From Bacillota bacterium (lineage in GTDB: Bacteria; Bacillota; Clostridia; Lachnospirales; Cellulosilyticaceae), in assembly GCA_023410675.1 (NCBI GenBank), contig JAEYPM010000038.1, positions 62,001-126,000 on the forward strand: DNA of 64,000 nucleotides, written 5' to 3'. Under the pieces are notes generated by a model. That model was not told the origin of the DNA and did not search any database. It was given only the letters and a program-made list of their open reading frames with translations. Below are positions 8,060 through 15,468 of this stretch, piece by piece. The position numbers were made by a program, and so were the translations under genes. The stretch's first letter is position 1; the number at the start of each line of letters is the position of its first letter.

Positions 8060-8211
8060 TGGAGCTATCAAGTTCAGGATTATCATTCGCACAAATTATG
8101 GTTATTATTTTGATAATAGTGGGTATTTTTGTCTCGTTTTTTATACTTGGCAGTATTTTTTTGTTAGTTTTTAAGGGCATTGAAAAGCTTGTCAAAAAAA
8201 TAAAAAAATAA
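8056..8211 (+). CDS. 51-aa single-pass membrane peptide
   Basis: The ORF starts at ATGATG overlapping the permease stop codon (8056-8059) and ends at 8211. The product is about 51 residues: a short polar N-terminus, a continuous hydrophobic span from about residue 15 to 39 and a lysine-rich tail (KGIEKLVKKIKK). Translational coupling and the clear membrane-peptide composition support it as real, probably a small subunit or regulator of the ABC transporter. Confidence 0.6.
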   Translation: MMELSSSGLSFAQIMVIILIIVGIFVSFFILGSIFLLVFKGIEKLVKKIKK

Positions 8212-8243
8212 AAAAGAAAATTCTATATAATTTATTTTGAAGA

Positions 8244-8272
8244 TTGAAAAAAATATACGGTAATGCTATCAT
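8244..8272 (+). promoter_or_regulatory. Promoter of the retron-like operon
   Basis: TTGAAA (8244-8249), 17-nt spacer, TATCAT (8267-8272), 45 nt before the first gene of the operon. The 107-nt gap between the peptide gene and this operon holds no strong hairpin, so no msr-msd-like RNA sits in front of the operon. Confidence 0.55.
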
Positions 8273-8317
8273 TATAACTAATAGGAATATTAATATGAAT
8301 TAAGGTGGTCGGCTATT

Positions 8318-11155
8318 ATGTCAGATTTTTTTGGAGGCATTTTTGGAAAGCCAGTGGACAAAGAAAACCAAGCGTCACACGAAAAAATATGGAAGAAGGA
8401 TTATGAACCCAAAAGACAACTCGTTTTATGGGGATTTGACGATGAAGATAATGCTTCTTTTCTTATTCTTTATGGCGTGCAAAGTCCAGACAGGCTATTA
8501 TCAGGAACGCTATATTTAAAAGATGAAGTAACATTTACAAGCTATATTGTGGCAAAGGGAAGAGGTGGGCATTTCCCATCTTTTGACAGCGAAAAAGTAA
8601 TGACAAAAACATATGAGGTCAATCAAATACCACAAGGTGGTATAACACTGTCATGTGATATTTTACAATCTCATGAAGCATGTGTTCAGAAGATCATAGA
8701 CAGTAATCTAACTTTTGAGGGCTTTAAGCTTGCCAGAAAGCAAAATGAAGTACTTGGTCTAGATAGTCAGTTTACAGCCTATGCTCAGTGTATTATTGAT
8801 ATGTTTGCCAACGATAAACTTTATATGAGGAAAAAAAGACTTAGTGAGCTTCTTAAAATGAAGCCTTCACAAGAGCTTTATTTATTTTTGCTCAGTAAAG
8901 GAAGTAGTGAGCTTATTTCAGGAATGTTTCTTGAACTTGCAAAAGAAGGGGATTTAGTGCTTGCTGAGCAGGCAAAAGAGTTATTAGAATCTGACTTAAC
9001 TTGGACAGAGGAGCGTTATGCAAAAGGTATTAAGAGGTGTATCCAAATTTATTTAGATGCATTTGATGTAAACTTAAGACAAGCTAGAATAAAATGGATC
9101 AGAAAAAATTTGTCAAATGCAGATTTACATCTTGTCAGTGTGAGAGAAAAAGAAGGGCTAGATCAAAGTGTATTAGAAGGTACTCAATACAGAAAATATG
9201 CTATGTCAGGGCTACTAAAAGAATATATATATGCCTATGATTACTATGATCATAATGAAAGAAAGTACAAAAAAGTTAAAGCTCCAAGAAGTTTTAAACC
9301 AGGAACTTACACTGATGGGCATACATTCTTCCAAAATGAATTTAAAAATACCATTCAAGAAGCAGAAGTTTATGACCTTACTGATGTCATTGGTAAGTTA
9401 GCTTATTATCTTGATGCTCCTAGGCTTGTTTATTATTTAAAAGCAAATAATGAGCGGGCACTTTCTTACTTTAGAAGATACATACGAAGAGTTATTGACT
9501 CTTATGCCAAAAATAGTCCAAAAAAATTTATGGATATTATGAAAACTCTTTTGACGAGTTATACAGAATGTGATTATTTGGGAAACGAGAAAGGCTCTTT
9601 TGGGTTTAACTATTTCTTAAGGTATTATTTGTATTATGATTATTATATGAATAAAGAGAGTAATAAAGCTAGGTATAAGGACCCTGAGTTTGAATACCTA
9701 AGATATTCAGGAAATCTCTCATGTTTTAAGGATAGAAATGAATACATGAAGGGGATATGGGATGCTCATTTAAGCGTAGTTGCTGAAATTGCCTGTGAAG
9801 CACAAGTATTACCGGTTATCAAGGCATGTTATTGTATTTTAGCATACTCTCCTAATATCCATGAATTTTTAGCAAGTGCCTCTTACAATCAGCTTATTAA
9901 GCTTGCATCTTCAAAATATGAACCACTCGCTAAAGCGTTTTGTAACATTTTGTCTCATAAAATCAATCAAATTTATATTTTTGATCCAGAAGTTATGCTT
10001 GAGCTGATGAATAGTGATAATGAGAAAATTCATGAACTAGCAACAACATTCTTTAAGAGAACTAATGGGTCTTTCACACCACAGACGATAGCAGATTTTC
10101 TTTTGCTTCAAAATGCAAATAAGTGGATTGAAATATTTAAACGCAACATTCTTTCTTTTAAAGCAGATAACTATGCTGCTTTTATAGAACGAATTATAGA
10201 GCAAAAAGATGAATTTATAGATAAAAATATAGAGCTAACGCAAGAAGTACAAGACATACTTCTCTATTCACTCAATCAAATAGAAGATGTACCAAGACCT
10301 AAAAAGATTGCTATTATTCAATCAATCATTGATCTCTTGCCAGAAGAGACAAGCCTCCCTGAGTGGCTTGGCAAGCTTTTAGAAGATATAGTTTTTTCTT
10401 TCTTCTATGGCACATTAGAAGATCTAGCTATGAACATAGATATTCATAAATATCAAGTAGCTATTTCAGTAAGGAGCAAAAGAATTATATCTGTTTTAGA
10501 ATCAGTTAAGACCATGTCTATTCCTACAGATTCAGTTATTGTTGAAGTTTTAGACAATGGTTCACAAAAAACAATTAAAATGCTGATTGATATTATCAGA
10601 ATCAATAAGCAAAGCCTAATCAGCCGGTTTACCACATTGCTTATTATGATGGAAACTTCAGCAGCTTTACTCAATGAAATTGCCATAAGTATCTTTAGAG
10701 ATATGTCACCGACTTCTCAAAGGAAATTACATGCAATGCTCATTGATTCACCAATTAAGAAAGTATATGCCTTTGCTTTAAAAGAATTTGACAACATTTA
10801 TGGGGATAGGATTCCTGAAGAATTTATTCTTCAAATGTTAGAGCACAGTACTAAAGAGGTAAAAGCTTATATCTCAGATAAGATAGACAGGGTAATGAGT
10901 CGATTTGAAGACCAACATGTGGAACTGTTTATGTATTATCTAAAGACTTTAATATTACTTCCTAATAAGGTTACAAAAAGTAAGGATAGATTGTATCAAG
11001 TTCTTCCTGAGTTCGTATCACGTTATCAAGATAAACGCCAAGAGATTGAAGAACTATTAATGGATATTGGAGGCTCTAATATAAAAATTGATTCAGAAAG
11101 AGCCTTAGTTATGCTAGCAAAAATAAGAGGGGAGGGTGTGCTTTTTGAAGGTTAA
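8318..11155 (+). CDS. Large helical-repeat (ARM/HEAT-like) protein of the retron-like operon
   Basis: A 945-aa cytosolic protein. The first ~120 residues contain beta-rich segments (KRQLVLWGFDDEDNASFLIL). From about residue 180 onward it is almost entirely amphipathic helices in tandem, as in ARM/HEAT superhelices (for example ALSYFRRYIRRVIDSYA, VLPVIKACYCILAYSPN, EVKAYISDKIDRVMSRF). No enzymatic motif is visible. It overlaps the SWIM-protein gene by about 11 nt and shares a promoter at 8244. From memory, an ARM-repeat protein plus a winged-helix SWIM protein plus an RT defines the proposed type XIII retron class; I could not check this. It is likely the scaffold or effector component. Confidence 0.8.
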   Translation: MSDFFGGIFGKPVDKENQASHEKIWKKDYEPKRQLVLWGFDDEDNASFLILYGVQSPDRLLSGTLYLKDEVTFTSYIVAKGRGGHFPSFDSEKVMTKTYEVNQIPQGGITLSCDILQSHEACVQKIIDSNLTFEGFKLARKQNEVLGLDSQFTAYAQCIIDMFANDKLYMRKKRLSELLKMKPSQELYLFLLSKGSSELISGMFLELAKEGDLVLAEQAKELLESDLTWTEERYAKGIKRCIQIYLDAFDVNLRQARIKWIRKNLSNADLHLVSVREKEGLDQSVLEGTQYRKYAMSGLLKEYIYAYDYYDHNERKYKKVKAPRSFKPGTYTDGHTFFQNEFKNTIQEAEVYDLTDVIGKLAYYLDAPRLVYYLKANNERALSYFRRYIRRVIDSYAKNSPKKFMDIMKTLLTSYTECDYLGNEKGSFGFNYFLRYYLYYDYYMNKESNKARYKDPEFEYLRYSGNLSCFKDRNEYMKGIWDAHLSVVAEIACEAQVLPVIKACYCILAYSPNIHEFLASASYNQLIKLASSKYEPLAKAFCNILSHKINQIYIFDPEVMLELMNSDNEKIHELATTFFKRTNGSFTPQTIADFLLLQNANKWIEIFKRNILSFKADNYAAFIERIIEQKDEFIDKNIELTQEVQDILLYSLNQIEDVPRPKKIAIIQSIIDLLPEETSLPEWLGKLLEDIVFSFFYGTLEDLAMNIDIHKYQVAISVRSKRIISVLESVKTMSIPTDSVIVEVLDNGSQKTIKMLIDIIRINKQSLISRFTTLLIMMETSAALLNEIAISIFRDMSPTSQRKLHAMLIDSPIKKVYAFALKEFDNIYGDRIPEEFILQMLEHSTKEVKAYISDKIDRVMSRFEDQHVELFMYYLKTLILLPNKVTKSKDRLYQVLPEFVSRYQDKRQEIEELLMDIGGSNIKIDSERALVMLAKIRGEGVLFEG

Positions 11156-12953
11156 TTATAAATATGCAAGTTCATCTGTATGTGTTAGCAAACCAGATAG
11201 CACGGTTTTAGGATTTAGCTCAGATACTTCTAGACAAGAAAAAGTATCTTTTTCTGGAAAATTAAAAAGCCCTCTTATTTTTAGGGACGCAATGCTTATG
11301 CTTAGAGAAATTGTAGTATCCGATTTAAGCCAAAAAAAGAAAGAGCGTATTGAATTTTTTGCATGGCTGGATCAAGAAATTGAGAGGCGTAGTCTTGAAA
11401 AGGAAAGTGAGCAACCACAAGTAAGAGAACGATTACAGCAAGAAACCACACATCTTGTTGCTTTAAGAGACAAATTGCAAAAACAGATTGATGATTTAGT
11501 AAAAAATAAAAATCATCTTGTTGAAGAAATTAATAAGTATGATATTTGGAAAGAGTACTATAAAATTGAGAGGGAATTTTGGAAGTTCCTAAAAGAAAGA
11601 GATTTGGCACTTTGGTGGGTTTTAGATCCGGTTATAACTGTTCATAAGGATCAAGTATCTTTTGAAGCATTCTCTTTAGATGAGTCCACTTATGGCTGTT
11701 TATCTATTCCAATGGAAGAATTTGAAATGTTAAGTGAGCCTCAGCTTGGTACAACTAATATTGATTTTTCACTTAAATTGGCAAGAGAGATGGAACGTTT
11801 TCGTACATACTCTAATGTAACATTGTCTGTTAACCCAGAGGGCTTTACTGTAGACTCTGAAGTTATGCCAGAACATTTGGAAAAGAAGATAGATCTTCCA
11901 GAGACATGGATCAAGGGATTTAATCAAGTGTCAGCAGCAGCAAGCCTTAAGGGCGTTGATGTGGAACTATCACCTATTGATATGTATGATATTTGCTCAT
12001 TCTTAAGAAGACATAAGGAGTATGAGAGCCCAAGATATATGAAGTGGATTTTAAAGCCAGACAAGCCAATAAAAATTGTATTTGAACCTTTCCATATAGA
12101 GCTTACACTTAAAACCATTTACACAGGGAAAAAAGCTAGGGAAGAAAAAATATGGGGCAGAAGAAGATGGTTGGTTATGGAAAAACTTATTCCACTTGCT
12201 CGCTCATTTAAGGTAAGATTACTTGGTTTTGGTATGCCACAGTTTATTATAGCTGATTTAGGCAGCATGAAAATGACTGTTGGTTTTTCTTCTTGGACAT
12301 CAAATGATTGGGTAAAGGGAACAGCCTTTAATGTTATTAGTAATTTCATTGGCGATGAAAACTATCATGAAGTTTATGAGCTGCTTAAGGAAAATAGATG
12401 CCTTACTATTGAAGAAATTAAAGAAAGATTGGATGAGGCTCGAGAAAGTAAGATTCGATCTGGAATTGGAGCATTGCTTAAACGAGGCGAAGCGTACTAT
12501 GATCCAATTAATGATCATTTAAGATTTAGACAGCTTTGTAACACACCGATTCCAAAAGAACTTTATGAGACATCACCAATAGAGCGAGAAGTACAAAAAC
12601 TTATTGATGAGCCAGTTGAGAATTTGGTCATAAAGGTTACTGAAGAAGGAGAATATATTATCAGTCAATCTTTTGAGATTCCAAATCGAAGATACCACTC
12701 ATATAGTGCACGTGGTACGGAAGATTATGAAAGAAAATATAACTTGTCAGAAACTAAGGTCGTTATTGATGAAGATGGGCAGATTTCAAATGTGGACTGC
12801 AAATGCAGAGCATTTCAACGAGGATCTAAAAATATTTCGCAGCCTTGCTCACATATTCTAACTTTATATGCTCAGTATGCAAAATTCTTTAAACTAGAAT
12901 TAAAGCCAGGGTGCGAATATAAAATGAGTGATATTATGGAGATGTTATTATGA
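11145..12953 (+). CDS. SWIM zinc-finger protein (WH-SWIM-like) of the retron-like operon
   Basis: About 602 aa. Residues ~70-130 form a charged coiled coil (RRSLEKESEQPQVRERLQQE onward). A winged-helix-like segment lies around residue 420 (LTIEEIKERLDEA...GIGALLKRGEAYYDP). The C-terminus ends in a SWIM motif, CKC followed by 13 residues and then CSH, in the order CxC...CxH that binds zinc and contacts DNA or protein. I prefer the TTG at 11145, eight nt after GGGGAGGG; a GTG at 11136 is possible. The stop codon overlaps the RT start (ATGA), so the three genes are translationally coupled. Confidence 0.8.
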   Translation: MKVNYKYASSSVCVSKPDSTVLGFSSDTSRQEKVSFSGKLKSPLIFRDAMLMLREIVVSDLSQKKKERIEFFAWLDQEIERRSLEKESEQPQVRERLQQETTHLVALRDKLQKQIDDLVKNKNHLVEEINKYDIWKEYYKIEREFWKFLKERDLALWWVLDPVITVHKDQVSFEAFSLDESTYGCLSIPMEEFEMLSEPQLGTTNIDFSLKLAREMERFRTYSNVTLSVNPEGFTVDSEVMPEHLEKKIDLPETWIKGFNQVSAAASLKGVDVELSPIDMYDICSFLRRHKEYESPRYMKWILKPDKPIKIVFEPFHIELTLKTIYTGKKAREEKIWGRRRWLVMEKLIPLARSFKVRLLGFGMPQFIIADLGSMKMTVGFSSWTSNDWVKGTAFNVISNFIGDENYHEVYELLKENRCLTIEEIKERLDEARESKIRSGIGALLKRGEAYYDPINDHLRFRQLCNTPIPKELYETSPIEREVQKLIDEPVENLVIKVTEEGEYIISQSFEIPNRRYHSYSARGTEDYERKYNLSETKVVIDEDGQISNVDCKCRAFQRGSKNISQPCSHILTLYAQYAKFFKLELKPGCEYKMSDIMEMLL

Positions 12954-15064
12954 GTGCCAATAATCAAGATACAACCAATATAAAGCAAGAATATAGACAG
13001 ATGATGAATGAAATGGGTAAAAAAGAATTTACCTTAAAAAAGATGCAAGAATATGGGTTCTGGCCCAAGGATCTGCCTACGCCTTATGAGATACAAAGAA
13101 ATGAAACAGAAGAGCAATATGCGAAAAAACGTGCTCTTTTATCACAATACGAAAGAGTAATTGACCAGATTAATAAGCTCTATGAAGAAAAATCACAGAT
13201 TAATGAGAAGCTCGCTCAGCTTAAAAAGAAATATGACCAAACATGGGATTATGAAAAGATAAGAGTAGATATTGCAAGAGAAATCATGCAAGAATCCATT
13301 GAAAGAAGAAAACAGAGGAAAGAGCAAAGGAAACTTGAAAAGCAGCAAAAACATGCTGCGTGGCTAAGCAAGAAAGAAAATAATATTGTATTTATTGGTA
13401 AGGGCTATTCAACACTTCTTCATGATACATCTCATGATGAGCAAAAGCTATTAGAAAATAATATGCCTTTAATTAAAACAGATAAGGAACTTGCAGAGCT
13501 TTTAGGAATTACATATAAAGACCTTAGATTTTTAGTCTATCATCGAGATGTTGTGACAAGTGATCATTATCATCGATATACAGTGCCTAAAAGAAGGGGC
13601 GGAGTGCGTAATATTGCAGCACCTAAGCCACAGTTAAAGGTAACACAAAGAAAGATTTTAGAAGAAATTCTAAACAAGGTTTCTATATCTGAAAGTGCTC
13701 ATGGATTTTTACAAGGTAAATCTGTTATTTCTGGAGCACAAACACATATTAATAATCCGAAGCTTCTTATTAACTTAGATATTCAAGATTTCTTCCCTAC
13801 GATCACTTTTGAAAGAGTTAGGGGAATGTTTAAGGATTTTGGTTATTCAGGGTATATAGCCTCACTATTAGCAATGCTTTGTACCTATTGTGAGCGTGTT
13901 CCAATCGAAGTAAGAGGGCAGACAAAATATGTTAAAGTATCAAAACGCATATTGCCACAAGGAGCTCCTTCTAGCCCAATGATCACCAACATTATTTGTA
14001 GAAAACTTGATCAGAGGTTACTCGCTCTTTCTAATAAGCTTGGCTTTGTGTATACAAGATATGCAGATGATATGAGTTTTTCTTTTTCAAGTGTAGATAA
14101 TATAAACCCAGGAAAGCTATGCGGACTCATATCAAAGATCGTACGCGAAGAAGGGTTTACTATTAATGATAAAAAGACAAAATTTTTAAAACCAAACAAT
14201 AGGCAAGCAGTTACAGGCGTCATTATCAACAATGACCAAGTGGGCGTGAAAAAAGAGTGGGTTAAAAAACTCCGTGCAGCAATATATAATGCCAATAAAC
14301 TAATGGAAACAGGAGAGATTCCTGCACAAACAATATATGAGATATCTGGAATGGCAGCTTGGCTTAAGAGTGTCAATGCCACTAGGTACCAAAGTATTAT
14401 TGAAAGTGCAGCAAAGGTTATAGAAACGTACAAATTGAGTCAAGTTAAGGTAGAAAAAGAGGAAGAGATAGCACTTGAGGATAATAGCTATAACCTAATA
14501 AACCCATTTGAAACACAAGAGGAACCAGTATTAAGTGATGCTTCTTGCAAAAATACTAGAAGACTATTTATGAAAGACATCAGCGGCAAGGAAGTACGCT
14601 TACAATTCAGCTATAAAGATAAAAACCCTTCACTAGATATTGACCCATATATTTTCTTATTAGGAAAAGATGGCTATGTATCAAAAGAAGAAGATTTTGT
14701 TTTCTTTGGAAATCCCGTGTCACAGTGTGGCAGCGTAATGAGTTTGGGGGAAGAAGAAAATAAAGATGTGTGCATAAGACTTGAAGAAGTTCCTGAAGAT
14801 ATTGACATCATAGCTGTATGCTATTCTGTGTATGAAGATGTTATACAAGGTAACTTTTCAAAGGTCAAGCATCCAACACTTACTGTAATAGCTGATAACA
14901 AAGAAAAGTTATGTTATACAGTTTGTGATTTAGAGGAAGAAACAACTGTAGTCTTTATTGAGCTTTACAGACATGAGAAGGAATGGAAGATTAGTTGCAT
15001 TGGAGCAGGCTACAAGGAAGGCATCCATAAACTTTGTGAAAACTATGGTATAGAAATTATTTAG
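12950..15064 (+). CDS. Retron-type reverse transcriptase with C-terminal TerD domain
   Basis: A 704-aa fusion. Residues ~50-145 are a long basic coiled coil. Residues ~180-490 are an RT: the catalytic aspartate region NLDIQDFFPTI (275-285), LPQGAPSSP (335-343) and YADD (371-374) are intact. Two marks of retron RTs are present: a region-X-like GAQTH at 262-266 (retron consensus NAxxH) and VTG at 421-423. Residues ~540-704 match TerD: SLDIDPYIFLLGKDGYVSKE, DFVFFGNP, CGSV and the end VFIELYRHEKEWK...GAGY follow the family pattern. TerD domains bind calcium and act in Ter stress systems. The start overlaps the SWIM gene by 4 nt. The candidate msr-msd RNA begins 102 nt after the stop. Confidence 0.92.
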   Translation: MSANNQDTTNIKQEYRQMMNEMGKKEFTLKKMQEYGFWPKDLPTPYEIQRNETEEQYAKKRALLSQYERVIDQINKLYEEKSQINEKLAQLKKKYDQTWDYEKIRVDIAREIMQESIERRKQRKEQRKLEKQQKHAAWLSKKENNIVFIGKGYSTLLHDTSHDEQKLLENNMPLIKTDKELAELLGITYKDLRFLVYHRDVVTSDHYHRYTVPKRRGGVRNIAAPKPQLKVTQRKILEEILNKVSISESAHGFLQGKSVISGAQTHINNPKLLINLDIQDFFPTITFERVRGMFKDFGYSGYIASLLAMLCTYCERVPIEVRGQTKYVKVSKRILPQGAPSSPMITNIICRKLDQRLLALSNKLGFVYTRYADDMSFSFSSVDNINPGKLCGLISKIVREEGFTINDKKTKFLKPNNRQAVTGVIINNDQVGVKKEWVKKLRAAIYNANKLMETGEIPAQTIYEISGMAAWLKSVNATRYQSIIESAAKVIETYKLSQVKVEKEEEIALEDNSYNLINPFETQEEPVLSDASCKNTRRLFMKDISGKEVRLQFSYKDKNPSLDIDPYIFLLGKDGYVSKEEDFVFFGNPVSQCGSVMSLGEEENKDVCIRLEEVPEDIDIIAVCYSVYEDVIQGNFSKVKHPTLTVIADNKEKLCYTVCDLEEETTVVFIELYRHEKEWKISCIGAGYKEGIHKLCENYGIEII

Positions 15065-15116
15065 ACACAAGGCAGATAAATTGTTTAAAATTAGGATAAA
15101 TAATTGTTTAAAATTA

Positions 15117-15145
15117 TTGAATTGTCAATAATAGTTTGGTATAAT
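15117..15145 (+). promoter_or_regulatory. Promoter of the candidate retron RNA
   Basis: TTGAAT (15117-15122), a 17-nt spacer and TATAAT (15140-15145) with the extended element TGG directly before it. The predicted start site near 15152 lies ~15 nt before the a1-like arm of the folded element. A promoter in this position argues that the element is made as a separate plus-strand RNA. Confidence 0.65.
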
Positions 15146-15166
15146 TAATATAATTGAATAACAAAT

Positions 15167-15371
15167 AAAATAATAAATTCCTTGGCTTTTATGCTGCGGT
15201 GTTGCGCCGTAGTTGGAAAATGCTAATCACACGCCATCAGGTAGTGCGCAATTCTCTGCAAACCAATTGTAGTGATGTTAAAATCGATCCTTCGGTTGCA
15301 TCACTACAATGAGTTTGCAGCTGAAGTGTCACAACCAGATATAAGATAGTTAGCGAGGGATTTATTATTTT
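15167..15371 (+). ncRNA. Candidate retron msr-msd RNA downstream of the RT gene
   Basis: The ends pair over 18 bp: 15167-15184 with 15354-15371, of which the outer 12 bp are perfect and two inner pairs are G-T; after a one-base bulge two more pairs form. This is the a1/a2 arrangement of retron RNAs. Inside are (i) a hairpin 15194-15212 (stem CTGCGGTG/CGCCGTAG with loop TTG), (ii) a weaker hairpin 15228-15246, and (iii) a long msd-like hairpin: CTGCAAAC (15256-15263) with GTTTGCAG (15313-15320), a 2x2 internal loop, then a perfect 12-bp stem 15266-15277 with 15299-15310 and a loop with a further small stem around CCTTCGG. Its own promoter precedes it. The branching G cannot be assigned. Alternative: a structured terminator or leader of the GH94 gene. 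Confidence 0.7.
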
Positions 15372-15468
15372 TTTATGCAAAAATTTAAAAAGAAAGACTA
15401 TTGCATATAAGCCGTTTATCTTATAGTATATAATCAATAGGCTACAATTTTGAGAAAAGGAGATAAGT

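Noticed and set aside
14011..14433. A 140-aa minus-strand ORF within the RT gene
   Set aside because: Lies fully inside the conserved RT frame; shadow ORF.
15167..15371. Element as a simple terminator of the RT gene
   Set aside because: The long hairpin lacks a following T-run, the outer stem encloses several hairpins, and a strong promoter lies between the RT stop and the element; a termination role of the outer stem cannot be fully excluded.
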